Shown piece after piece: positions 18,541 through 26,454 of a stretch of DNA of 64,000 bases. How positions within the stretch are numbered: the first letter of the stretch is position 1; the number at the start of each line of letters is the position of its first letter. The stretch is taken from the NCBI GenBank assembly GCA_031963405.1, contig JASSUJ010000001.1, positions 1,302,001 to 1,366,000 on the forward strand, written 5' to 3'. Both the position numbers and the translations under genes were made by a program. The notes under the pieces are model-generated. The model was not told where the DNA came from. It was given only the letters and a program-made list of their open reading frames with translations, and did no database searches. The DNA is from JASSUD01 sp031963405 (GTDB lineage Bacteria; Pseudomonadota; Gammaproteobacteria; Burkholderiales; Burkholderiaceae).

Positions 18541-18574
18541 TGGGGTTCTGCATTGAATCAAATGCAGAACCCCA
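18541..18574 (+). repeat. Perfect 14-bp hairpin after ffh, dispersed repeat family B
   Basis: TGGGGTTCTGCATT (18541-18554) pairs perfectly with AATGCAGAACCCCA (18561-18574) across a six-base loop. It may terminate ffh, although no T-run follows. The same arm sequence recurs near 30645 and, in modified form, near 24850, 37217 and 43395, so it is also a dispersed repeat. Confidence 0.75.
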
Positions 18575-18780
18575 ACACCACTACCTTCAAATCCACCTCA
18601 AAACACCTTCAATGACCATCCCAACATGCTGGGGTTTCTTCGTCACTCCAACCCACGCCAGCTGACACACATATTGTGCAGAGCATTCTTATTTCTTTCT
18701 TTTAGGCAGCAAGTTTTAATTACCGCTAAATTTTATTAAGCGAAATACGCGAAGCTTGCTGACTTGAAAAAGAAAAAATT

Positions 18781-19200
18781 ATGATAATTCCGACAACGCA
18801 TTATTCTTATACGGCTGCCTCTGTAAGCAACAGCAATACCTCAGCAGTCTCCACTAGTACTGCCAACACATTAAGTACAAATAACGAACAAGCTTCTGAG
18901 GCAATAGAAGCAGCACTTTACTGTGCAATTATCGGCACAATTAGTGTAGCGCTTGCCTTAATGAATGAATTAAATTGCCAAGAATCGCTTACTGCCGCCG
19001 CAAAATATCCGACCATCAGCAAAAATGCCTTGGCTCATGCTCAATGGAATCAAACAGCTTCCGCATTCTGGTTTCTCACGTCCTCTATTTCTTCTGTAGC
19101 TTCTATTTACTTTTACTTAAAAGATAGCCAAGAAAGTAAAACGGCTAAAAAAGGTACAGAACGCGAATCCCTTCTCCCTATTCACACAAACACCAAATAA
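18781..19200 (+). CDS. Hypothetical protein with two membrane segments
   Basis: 139 residues, no family recognised. The N-terminal 40 residues are rich in Ser, Thr and Asn (TAASVSNSNTSAVSTSTANT). Two hydrophobic segments follow, about residues 44-65 (EAALYCAIIGTISVALALMN) and 93-115 (ASAFWFLTSSISSVASIYFY), and then a basic tail. Its AT content is higher than ffh. Upstream I found no hrpII box and only a weak ribosome-binding site, so the start is uncertain. A Ser/Thr-rich N-terminus with a TM hairpin is seen in some injected membrane effectors, but that is only a possibility. Confidence 0.55.
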   Translation: MIIPTTHYSYTAASVSNSNTSAVSTSTANTLSTNNEQASEAIEAALYCAIIGTISVALALMNELNCQESLTAAAKYPTISKNALAHAQWNQTASAFWFLTSSISSVASIYFYLKDSQESKTAKKGTERESLLPIHTNTK

Positions 19201-19446
19201 ACTACGGGCAGGCAATATGTATTGCCATACAGACATGGGGCCTGCACTACCAGGGCCGCGCTCGTCCTTTATTTAATATCTCTTAAAGCTTTGCCAAGCT
19301 ATCCAACATCGAGGGTGAACACATTCACTCTCAATGTTATGACGCCATATTTGCTGCCTAACATTTTTTGAGCAGCGTAGTGCTCAATTGAATTCGATTA
19401 ATAATCAAATATTTTCACCTATAAAAGCATAATCGAAGCGAAAAAG

Positions 19447-19507
19447 TTCGGTTTATTGAACAATACTTCTGATACGTACAGGTAATCTATGATTTTTTTG
19501 ATATTTT
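19447..19507 (+). promoter_or_regulatory. Near-consensus hrpII box promoter (TTCG-N16-TTCT, -10 TATTTT)
   Basis: TTCG at 19447-19450 and TTCT at 19467-19470 are separated by exactly 16 bases, one mismatch from the hrpII box TTCG-N16-TTCG. A YANNNT -10 element (TATTTT, 19502-19507) follows after 31 bases, the same spacing as at the four perfect boxes between 49 and 54 kb. It lies just upstream of the ORFan beginning near 19527. The AT-rich setting makes the -10 match weak on its own. Confidence 0.5.
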
Positions 19508-19526
19508 CATAACAGCTAATATTTTT

Positions 19527-20147
19527 ATGGGAATGAAAATGGGAATAACTAGAAGAGCGTCAGGAGCAACTAATACCTCTGTAGTTGGAGAAAATACTCC
19601 AAGCGATCAGAAAAAAAATCCTAACATCTTGAGAAAATTATCTTCTGTACGGGCTATGAGCCTTCCTAATCTAACGCCACACTCAATAAAAAGTCATCTC
19701 TCCCCAACTAGTGGGAATTTCTTCTCAAGTAAAAATATAGAAAAAGGTGATATCTCACTCCCTTATAACGTTAGAATTATTCAATATGATTATAATGATT
19801 GCAATCAAGCTTTAGGAGAGCTAAACGAATTAGCTATAAATATAAGCCAAAATTTTTCTAGTACTCTAAAAAAAGTAGAATTTTTTCGCGAAGAAGTACA
19901 AAAAGAGTTAATAAAAACCACTGATGCCAGCGAAAAAGAAGCTTTAAATTCAACTTTAGAAACAATTAATAGAAAATATGAATTATTTGATGATGCAGCA
20001 AAAGAATTCACCAGCAAATTTGAATATTTAAAATATTTTCACAAAACCTTGATTTCGGAAAAAAGAGTAGATAATTACAATGAATTTTATCAAAAATCTT
20101 TTTATTTCATTAGGCAAAATGAATATTTAAGCAAGCCTTGGTTATAA
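19527..20147 (+). CDS. AT-rich ORFan, candidate type III secreted protein
   Basis: Up to 206 residues, no family recognised. The first 70 residues are disordered, Ser/Asn-rich and basic (RRASGATNTSVVGENTPSDQ), as in type III secretion signals. Residues about 90-175 are predicted helical, probably coiled coil (KVEFFREEVQKELIKT). There are three possible Met starts (19527, 19533, 19539); the last has GGGA about seven bases upstream and fits best with a transcript starting near 19514. The gene is much richer in A/T than the flanking ffh and proS. A near-perfect hrpII-type promoter precedes it. Confidence 0.6.
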   Translation: MGMKMGITRRASGATNTSVVGENTPSDQKKNPNILRKLSSVRAMSLPNLTPHSIKSHLSPTSGNFFSSKNIEKGDISLPYNVRIIQYDYNDCNQALGELNELAINISQNFSSTLKKVEFFREEVQKELIKTTDASEKEALNSTLETINRKYELFDDAAKEFTSKFEYLKYFHKTLISEKRVDNYNEFYQKSFYFIRQNEYLSKPWL

Positions 20148-20262
20148 AATATTCTATCAAAATAAATAACGTATTCCTCAAGCAAGATTCCTCAATAAAT
20201 ATATTTACTTTCACCCTTCTATATTTTTCACCCTAATTTTTTTATTTTTATTAAAACCATCG

Positions 20263-20293
20263 TAAAAAAGAGGATGAGAGCTCCTCATCCTCT
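20263..20293 (-). terminator. Rho-independent terminator of proS
   Basis: AGAGGATGAG (20269-20278) pairs with CTCATCCTCT (20284-20293) around a five-base loop. On the minus strand the stem is followed by TTTTTA. It lies 19 bases past the proS stop. Confidence 0.8.
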
Positions 20294-20311
20294 GAAAACT
20301 CCACCCCTCAC

Positions 20312-22057
20312 TTACTCTACCGAACCCAAACAAACCAATGACTCACGCAATTTAGTCGCCACGACATTTGCAGCGTCTGCCACCGCTAGCAAACTAGATT
20401 CAGCATCGCGCCGTGCTTGGTATTCGATTTTGCCTTCTTTGAGCGTACGCTCGCCAATCACAAGCCGATATGGCACGCCGATTAATTCCCAGTCAGCGAA
20501 CATGGCGCCTGGCCGTTCACCGCGGTCATCGAGTATGACATCAACGCCTGCGGCTAGTAGTTCAGCATATAAACGATCTGTCTCATTACGCACCGCTTCA
20601 CTGCGCTCATAACCGATTGGACACAACACCACTTCAAACGGTGCAATCGCCGCAGGCCAAATAATGCCGCGCGCGTCAAAATTTTGCTCAATGGCGGCAC
20701 CCAAAATACGCGTGATGCCAATCCCATAGCATCCCATCACGACAGGTTGCGGCTTGCCTGCATCATCTAAATAGGTGGCGCCCATTTTTTCCGCGTAGCT
20801 TGTGCCAAGCTGAAACACGTGCCCTACTTCGATACCGCGACAAATCGTTAACTGGCCTTTGCCATCTGGCGAAGCATCGCCATTCACCACTTGCCGCAAA
20901 TCAGCAACGCTTGGCTCGGGTAAGTCACGCACCCAATTGACGCCGGTAAAGTGGAAATGCGCTTGATTGGCACCCACCACAAAATCGCTCATTTGCACAA
21001 CGCTATGGTCGGCCAATACTTTAATCGACTGATCGATGCCAATTGGACCAAGGTAGCCTGGCGGCGCATCAAACCACTGCGTAATTTCTGCCACACCAGC
21101 AAAGCGGAAATCGCCCAGCATTTTTTTTGCTTTCACTTCGTTCAACGCATGGTCGCCGCGCAAAAGTAGCAGCATTACTTCAGGTGCTTGACCCTCTCTT
21201 TCCAGCACTACAACTAGCGATTTAACCGTACGCTCTAGCGGTATATTAAGTAAATCCGCTACCGCTTCACATTTTGTCGTGTCAGGCGTTGATACTTTAG
21301 TGAGGGGTGCGTTAGGTGCAGCGCGCCCTTCGCTTGCTGGCAGCGCTTGGGCCACTTCTATATTGGCGGCGTAATCAGACGTTGGGCAATATGCAATGGC
21401 GTCTTCGCCAGTTTCCGCCATCACATGAAATTCATGCGAGCCCTGTCCGCCAATTGAGCCGTTATCCGCCGCCACCATGCGAAACGTTAAGCCAAGTCGC
21501 GTAAAGATGCGCTGATAAGCCGCCACCATTTTTTGGTAAGAAAGCTCAAGGCCAGCGTGATCTCTATCAAATGAATAGGCATCTTTCATCATAAATTCAC
21601 GCCCGCGCATCACGCCAAAGCGTGGCCGCACTTCATCACGGAACTTGTTTTGAATTTGATAAAAACTAAACGGCAACTGGCGATAGCTTTTGATGCTGTT
21701 ACGCGCAATATCAGTGATCAATTCTTCATGCGTGGGGCCCAATACGAATTCACGCTGATGACGATCTTTAAAGCGTAGTAGCTCTGCACCGTACTGCGTC
21801 CAACGCCCCGATTCTTGCCACAACGCAGCGGGCTGCACAGCCGGCATCAGCAATTCAATAGCGCCTGCCTGATTCATTTCGGCGCGCACAATGGCTTCTA
21901 TCTTACGAATCGAGCGCAGACCAAGGGGCATATAAGTGTAAATACCGCTGGCCACGCGTTGAATCATGCCAGCGCGCATCATCAGTTGATGGCTAACAAT
22001 TTCTGCATCGTTCGGGGCTTGTTTAAACGTGGTGATAAAAAACTGTGAGGCTTTCAT
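20312..22057 (-). CDS. proS: Prolyl-tRNA synthetase
   Basis: Class II synthetase that charges tRNA-Pro; 581 residues, the bacterial type with a YbaK-like editing insertion (residues about 240-390: TTKCEAVADLLNIPLERTVKSL, shown here only as a landmark). Motif 2 region is RDEVRPRFGVMRGREF and motif 3 includes GCYGIGITRILGA. A tRNA-Pro(CGG) gene lies 4 kb away. The gene starts at ATG 22057 and ends at a strong terminator. Confidence 0.97.
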   Translation of the reverse strand: MKASQFFITTFKQAPNDAEIVSHQLMMRAGMIQRVASGIYTYMPLGLRSIRKIEAIVRAEMNQAGAIELLMPAVQPAALWQESGRWTQYGAELLRFKDRHQREFVLGPTHEELITDIARNSIKSYRQLPFSFYQIQNKFRDEVRPRFGVMRGREFMMKDAYSFDRDHAGLELSYQKMVAAYQRIFTRLGLTFRMVAADNGSIGGQGSHEFHVMAETGEDAIAYCPTSDYAANIEVAQALPASEGRAAPNAPLTKVSTPDTTKCEAVADLLNIPLERTVKSLVVVLEREGQAPEVMLLLLRGDHALNEVKAKKMLGDFRFAGVAEITQWFDAPPGYLGPIGIDQSIKVLADHSVVQMSDFVVGANQAHFHFTGVNWVRDLPEPSVADLRQVVNGDASPDGKGQLTICRGIEVGHVFQLGTSYAEKMGATYLDDAGKPQPVVMGCYGIGITRILGAAIEQNFDARGIIWPAAIAPFEVVLCPIGYERSEAVRNETDRLYAELLAAGVDVILDDRGERPGAMFADWELIGVPYRLVIGERTLKEGKIEYQARRDAESSLLAVADAANVVATKLRESLVCLGSVE

Positions 22058-22102
22058 TAAAGTTTTCCAAAATAAGGCAATAGCATATCGTGACGCATTC
22101 TA

Positions 22103-22164
22103 ACGAAGGTCTGTCTAAGTTGGACGGCAGCGCCATGCCTGACGCTGAGGCAGACCTTTCCTAA
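22103..22164. repeat. Short palindromic element between proS and rppH
   Basis: CGAAGGTCTGTCTAAG and CAGACCTTTCCTAAG form inverted arms around CAGCGCCATGCC, a short version of the family core. It sits in the divergent proS-rppH promoter region. Confidence 0.7.
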
Positions 22165-22239
22165 GAAGTTTAGAAGAGCATGCGCGGGGCTCGATTACTG
22201 TTTATAATCGTCCAATTTCAAAGAATTAAAGGTGATTGT

Positions 22240-22800
22240 ATGCTGGATCGTGAAGGCTTTCGCCCGAACGTCGGCATCGTGCTCTTAAACGCACATGATG
22301 AAGTGTTTTGGGGCAAGCGCCTACGTGAGCATTCGTGGCAATTTCCGCAAGGGGGCATCAAGTATGGTGAAACCCCTTTGCAAGCGATGTATCGAGAGCT
22401 GCATGAAGAAGTTGGCTTAAAGCCTGAGCACGTTGAAATCATTGGTCGTACACGTGGCTGGCTACGTTATGAGGTGCCCAACAGATTCATCAAACGTGAA
22501 ACGCGTGGTAATTATCGTGGGCAGAAACAGATCTGGTTTTTGCTGCGCATGGTTGCACGTGAAAGCGATATTTGTCTGCGCGCAACTGACCACCCGGAAT
22601 TCGACGCATGGCGTTGGAATCATTACTGGGTGCCGCTAGATAAGGTGATCGAATTCAAACGCGAAGTTTACCAGCTCGCCCTTACCGAATTAGCCAGGTT
22701 TTTGCGTAAGCAAAGTAGCAGTGGAGTGAGCAAGCCATTTTCTCCGCCTGCTGCCTATACGAAAAAAATATTTACGGCACCTGACTATCCGCCAACCTAA
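22240..22800 (+). CDS. rppH: RNA pyrophosphohydrolase
   Basis: Nudix hydrolase that removes pyrophosphate from 5' triphosphate RNA and so starts mRNA decay. The Nudix box GGIKYGETPLQAMYRELHEE is intact, with the family N-terminus LDREGFRPNVGIVL and the tract WQFPQGG. ATG 22240 is chosen (relatives start MLDREG and AAAGGTGA lies about six bases upstream); the ATG at 22180 lies before a likely -10 box (TATAAT, 22203-22208). The protein has 186 residues, with a basic tail somewhat longer than the E. coli enzyme. Confidence 0.95.
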   Translation: MLDREGFRPNVGIVLLNAHDEVFWGKRLREHSWQFPQGGIKYGETPLQAMYRELHEEVGLKPEHVEIIGRTRGWLRYEVPNRFIKRETRGNYRGQKQIWFLLRMVARESDICLRATDHPEFDAWRWNHYWVPLDKVIEFKREVYQLALTELARFLRKQSSSGVSKPFSPPAAYTKKIFTAPDYPPT

Positions 22801-22865
22801 GCCCCTGCCCTTTCCCGCAGCCGACAAAATTAATATTGCGTCTGGCAGCGGGGGCAAGTCAATTC

Positions 22866-23897
22866 TTATGGACTAGGTGCATTGTCCGTAAGCTCAGCTA
22901 GATATTCGTAAATCGCGTTACACAAAGTCGTGCAGCCCTCTCCCGTTAAGGCGGAAACCTCAAACACCGGCCCAGTCCAGTTAAAGCCCTTAACCAGGTC
23001 AGCTACGCGTGCAGCACGCTCTTCGGTTGGTAGCGCATCAATCTTATTTAACACTAGCCAACGCGGCTTTGCATACAAGGCCTCGTCATATTGACGCAGC
23101 TCTTCAACTATCGCCTGCGCATCTGCCAGCGGATCAGCCGTCTCTTCAAAAGGCGCAATATCAACAAAATGCAAAAGCAAACGAGTACGCTGCAAATGCC
23201 GCAAAAATTGATGGCCTAATCCCGCTCCCTCAGCAGCGCCTTTGATCAGCCCAGGTACATCAGCCATCACAAAACTTTGGTGCATTCTTACGCTCACGAC
23301 GCCCAAGTTAGGGGTGAGCGTAGTAAAGGGATAGTCAGCAATTTTCGGCCGAGCATTAGATACAGCTGCAATAAAAGTCGATTTGCCGGCATTCGGCATG
23401 CCTAGCAAACCTACATCTGCTAATAATTTTAATTCGAGTTGAAGTTTGCGACATTCGCCTGGTTTGCCGTCTGTTTTTTGGCGTGGAGCGCGGTTGGTGC
23501 TAGTTTTGAAATGCTGATTACCTAAGCCACCAACACCACCCTTAGCAAGGAGGACACGTTGCCCATCTTCTGCCAAATCAGCGATTTGCTCACCCGTTTC
23601 CGCATCAGTAATCACCGTGCCAACAGGCATACGCAAAGTAATGTCGCTGCCGCCCTTGCCATAGCAATCAGCGCCACGTCCGCCTTCGCCGTGAGTAGCG
23701 CGGTGCTTTCTCGCATAACGGTAATCGATTAAGGTGTTGATATTGCGATCGGCCACGACATATACGCTACCTCCTCGCCCACCATCTCCCCCATCTGGCC
23801 CACCGAAAGGGACGCATTTCTCACGCCTAAACGAAGCGCTGCCATTTCCGCCATCGCCAGCGACTACCTCAATCTTCGCTTCGTCAATAAATTTCAT
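22866..23897 (-). CDS. obgE: Obg-family GTPase
   Basis: Essential ribosome-assembly GTPase. 343 residues: a glycine-rich Obg fold (residues 1-158: GDGGNGSASFRRE, GGPDGGDGGRGG), then the G domain with G1 GMPNAGKST (166-174), switch region DYPFTTLTPNLG, G3 DVPGLIKGA and NKID. The C-terminal extension seen in some Obg proteins is short. It is the third gene of the usual rplU-rpmA-obgE operon; the terminator-like hairpin before it suggests its transcript level is set separately. Confidence 0.97.
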   Translation of the reverse strand: MKFIDEAKIEVVAGDGGNGSASFRREKCVPFGGPDGGDGGRGGSVYVVADRNINTLIDYRYARKHRATHGEGGRGADCYGKGGSDITLRMPVGTVITDAETGEQIADLAEDGQRVLLAKGGVGGLGNQHFKTSTNRAPRQKTDGKPGECRKLQLELKLLADVGLLGMPNAGKSTFIAAVSNARPKIADYPFTTLTPNLGVVSVRMHQSFVMADVPGLIKGAAEGAGLGHQFLRHLQRTRLLLHFVDIAPFEETADPLADAQAIVEELRQYDEALYAKPRWLVLNKIDALPTEERAARVADLVKGFNWTGPVFEVSALTGEGCTTLCNAIYEYLAELTDNAPSP

Positions 23898-23916
23898 CCA
23901 CTCTACTCACTGGAAA

Positions 23917-23948
23917 TAAAAAAAGGCCCACAGAATCGGGGCCTTTTT
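23917..23948 (-). terminator. Hairpin terminator between rpmA and obgE
   Basis: AAAAGGCCC (23921-23929) and GGGCCTTTT (23939-23947) form a nine-bp stem flanked by A and T runs, so it can work in either direction. On the minus strand it lies just after rpmA and before obgE, making it a likely partial terminator inside the operon. Confidence 0.8.
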
Positions 23949-23976
23949 CAAGTTGAACAGCTGTTCCGGTAACTTA

Positions 23977-24237
23977 TCACTCAGCCGGAATCACTTGCAC
24001 TACCTGCTTTTTAGCCGCGCCTTTGATAGCGAACTTAACATGTCCGTCAGTTAGCGCGAAAAGCGTATGATCTTTGCCCATGCCGACATTTTCACCAGCA
24101 TGCACACGAGTGCCGCGCTGACGAATAATAATGCTACCAGCATTAATCGCTTGACCGCCATATACTTTGACGCCTAGGCGTTTGGCTTCTGAATCACGAC
24201 CGTTGCGCGATGATCCACCTGCTTTCTTATGTGCCAT
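23977..24237 (-). CDS. rpmA: Ribosomal protein L27
   Basis: 86 residues beginning MAHKKAGGSSRNGRDSEAKR, the unmistakable L27 N-terminus that reaches the peptidyl-transferase centre; no Firmicute-type N-terminal cleavage extension. It follows rplU by 20 bases on the same strand. Confidence 0.98.
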   Translation of the reverse strand: MAHKKAGGSSRNGRDSEAKRLGVKVYGGQAINAGSIIIRQRGTRVHAGENVGMGKDHTLFALTDGHVKFAIKGAAKKQVVQVIPAE

Positions 24238-24257
24238 TTTAAAACTCCCCTATCTAC

Positions 24258-24572
24258 TCAGGCACTGATCTCGTCAATGCGTAATTCGGTGTAATTCTGG
24301 CGATGTCCGCCATGCTTTTGATAATGTTTACGGCGGCGCATCTTAAAGATCTTAACTTTTGGATGCCGTCCTTGCGCAATCACTGTCGCTTTAACAAAAG
24401 CGCCAGCAACTAGAGGTGTACCGCATTTCAGCGATTCGCCCGCACCCACTGCCAACACTTCCTCGATCTTCAATTCAGCGCCGACAGGCAACTGTATCTG
24501 TTCTACTTTCAATTTTCCGTCAACAGCAACTTTATATTGCTTGCCACCGGTTTTTATCACAGCGTAGTGCAT
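24258..24572 (-). CDS. rplU: Ribosomal protein L21
   Basis: 104 residues: MHYAVIKTGGKQYKV at the start and KMRRRKHYQKHGGHRQNY near the end are L21 signatures. ATG 24572 is preferred over the GTG at 24587 because GTGGAG lies nine bases upstream and homologs begin MYAVIKTGGKQYKV. First gene of rplU-rpmA-obgE. Confidence 0.97.
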   Translation of the reverse strand: MHYAVIKTGGKQYKVAVDGKLKVEQIQLPVGAELKIEEVLAVGAGESLKCGTPLVAGAFVKATVIAQGRHPKVKIFKMRRRKHYQKHGGHRQNYTELRIDEISA

Positions 24573-24605
24573 TGTTGAAAACTCCACTTAAATTCATCGG
24601 TACTA

Positions 24606-24711
24606 AGGGGCGCCTAATAAACCCGGAGCGCCGCCATGCCTGCTTGCCGTACTTAGGTACGACTACCTCGACATTCCTTGCTCTCGACTTATTTAACGCT
24701 TCCACTACACT
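24606..24711. repeat. Palindromic element upstream of rplU
   Basis: Contains the family core (GCCGCCATGCCTGCTTGCCG, then CGACATTCCTTGCTCTCG) with arms CCTAATAAACCCGGAGC and CTCTCGACTTATTTAACG. It lies 34 bases before the rplU start, where its promoter should be. Confidence 0.8.
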
Positions 24712-24845
24712 CGCCCAAGCGAGAAAAGTGTTGAATTATAAAGGAAATTTACTGGCGGTAGCGCACTCTCTAATTAAAGTTGCTAAAAAGTCTATTTAGA
24801 AACTTTGCAAAGTACGCGTTAAGAACCTGCTAACGATTTTCAAAA

Positions 24846-24992
24846 GTAGGTTGTGTTGGGGCTGCGTATTTAATAAAACGCTTCACCTCAATCTACAAGG
24901 CTGCGCCTATTAGGTAAGGGGAAAGACAGCAAAATCCCTTCTCGCCAATTCGTAGATTAGAGGGTGACGCGAGAAGCCCCAACACAATCTAT
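24846..24992. repeat. Inverted repeat of family B between rplU and ispB
   Basis: AGGTTGTGTTGGGGCT near 24847 and AGCCCCAACACAATCT near 24977 are inverted arms about 145 bp apart. A second pair (CCTCAATCTAC and GTAGATTAGAGG) nests inside. Same arm family as the hairpin at 18541-18574. Confidence 0.75.
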
Positions 24993-25099
24993 ATGAACGC
25001 CCCAAATTACGTAGGCTGTACGAGAGATTCTAAACAGGCTCTAAGATGAGACTGTATAATCCGCCGTTCCTTTCCCTATCCTTTAGCCGGACATTGTCG

Positions 25100-26083
25100 T
25101 TGAGTACTCCACCTTCTCGCGCCACCAATCTTTTTGCGCCCATTGCTGACGACATGCAGCAGGTTGACTGCGTAATCCGGCAGAGCCTCGCCTCTAGTGT
25201 CGCTTTAATCAATCAAATTTCTGAATATATTATCCAGGCCGGCGGCAAACGACTGCGTCCTGCTTTATTGCTTTTCGTCGCTAAGGCACTTGGCGCCCAG
25301 ACTGAGCAGCGCTATGAACTAGCTGCCGTCATCGAATTTATTCATACCGCGACGCTCTTACACGATGATGTGGTAGACGACTCTAAACTGCGACGCGGCA
25401 AAGAAACAGCCAATGCACGCTTTGGCAACCCTGCTAGCGTGTTAGTCGGCGATTTTCTCTACTCGCGCGCCTTCCAAATGATGGTTGGCGTTAAGCGTTT
25501 ACAAGTGATGGAAGTGCTATCCAATGCAACTAACGTGATTGCCGAGGGTGAAGTACTGCAATTATTGAATCTGTGCGACCCTGAAGTGAATGAAGCGCGC
25601 TATATGCAAGTCGTGCGCTATAAAACAGCCAAACTATTTGAAGCAGCCGCCCAATTAGGCGCCATTCTCTCCGATGCACCGCCCGAGTTGCAAGCAGCAG
25701 CAGCCGAATTTGGTCGCCGCCTTGGCACCGCGTTTCAAATCATGGATGACTGGCTCGATTACGCAGGCAGCACCGAAACCATGGGGAAAAAGGCGGGTGG
25801 CGATCTGCGCGAAGGTAAACCTACCTTGCCTTTAATTAATCTCATGAAAAACGGTACTGCCGAGCAAAGTGCACTTGCACGCGCGGCCATTGAGCAAGGG
25901 GGAAGCACTCAGTTTGAAGAAATTTTCGCTGCCCTCACCACATCAAATGCGTTGGAAGACACCTTGCAAGCCGCACAACAAGAAGCCGATGCAGCCGCGC
26001 AAGCGCTTTCTGTTTTCCCAAATTCCATCTATAAAGAAAGCTTGCTAGAATTATGCGCTTATTCAACCGCCCGCCAATCTTAG
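25100..26083 (+). CDS. ispB: Octaprenyl diphosphate synthase
   Basis: Trans-prenyltransferase that makes the ubiquinone side chain. First Asp-rich motif LLHDDVVDDSKLRRG and second DDWLDYAG are present, with GGKRLRPALLLF. The longest frame begins at ATG 25046, but a TATAAT at 25055-25060 suggests transcription starts inside that extension, and relatives begin (M)STxxxxxxLFAPIADDMQQV. TTG 25100 is therefore the likelier start, giving 327 residues; TTG 25094 is an alternative. Ribosome-binding site is weak. The stop codon is the edge of a long palindrome. Confidence 0.93.
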   Translation: MSTPPSRATNLFAPIADDMQQVDCVIRQSLASSVALINQISEYIIQAGGKRLRPALLLFVAKALGAQTEQRYELAAVIEFIHTATLLHDDVVDDSKLRRGKETANARFGNPASVLVGDFLYSRAFQMMVGVKRLQVMEVLSNATNVIAEGEVLQLLNLCDPEVNEARYMQVVRYKTAKLFEAAAQLGAILSDAPPELQAAAAEFGRRLGTAFQIMDDWLDYAGSTETMGKKAGGDLREGKPTLPLINLMKNGTAEQSALARAAIEQGGSTQFEEIFAALTTSNALEDTLQAAQQEADAAAQALSVFPNSIYKESLLELCAYSTARQS

Positions 26084-26183
26084 GACGCGTTAAATAAGCC
26101 GGGAGCGGCGTCATGCCTCCTCGCCGTACTAGCCGTACTGGCATCAAAGGCATTCCTTGCTCCCAGCTTATTTAACGCGTCCT
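26082..26183. repeat. Complete palindromic element abutting the ispB stop codon
   Basis: AGGACGCGTTAAATAAGC at 26082 and GCTTATTTAACGCGTCCT ending at 26183 are near-perfect 18-base arms. Inside is the family core (GCGGCGTCATGCC, CGCCGTACTAGCCGTACTGG, GGCATTCCTTGC). The ispB TAG overlaps the first bases, so the repeat probably also terminates ispB. Confidence 0.9.
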
Positions 26184-26273
26184 AACATAAAAAACAGCTG
26201 TCAGAAAGCGGCGAATTTTAGAGGGCGCTAATAGTTCATTTCGTTTGGTGCTATAGGTCTGCTGTCTATTAAT

Positions 26274-26350
26274 CGGGGTGTAGCTTAGCCAGGTAGAGCG
26301 CTACGTTCGGGACGTAGAGACCGGAGGTTCGAATCCTCTCACCCCGACCA
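26274..26350 (+). tRNA. tRNA-Pro(CGG)
   Basis: Seven-bp acceptor stem CGGGGTG/CACCCCG, D arm, anticodon stem CTACG/CGTAG with loop TTCGGGA (anticodon CGG, reading CCG), T arm GGAGG-TTCGAAT-CCTCT and an encoded CCA end. It resembles the E. coli tRNA-Pro(CGG). The partner synthetase proS is at 20312-22057. Confidence 0.96.
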
Positions 26351-26454
26351 GTTTCTTTTTGTTTGCCAATCACTTTTATGCACGCTTAGCTGCTCCGCAT
26401 TTATGCGTGGCTCTGTTATAGTGACCCCCTTACTACTTGAGATAATTACACTGC

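Noticed and set aside
18491..18780. hrpII box upstream of the two-TM ORFan at 18781
   Set aside because: The only TTCG (near 18648) is followed 16 bases later by CAGC.
26082..26183. Palindrome after ispB as a simple terminator
   Set aside because: The same core recurs in many places with other arms and lacks a T-run; it is primarily a repeat element, though it may terminate transcription secondarily.
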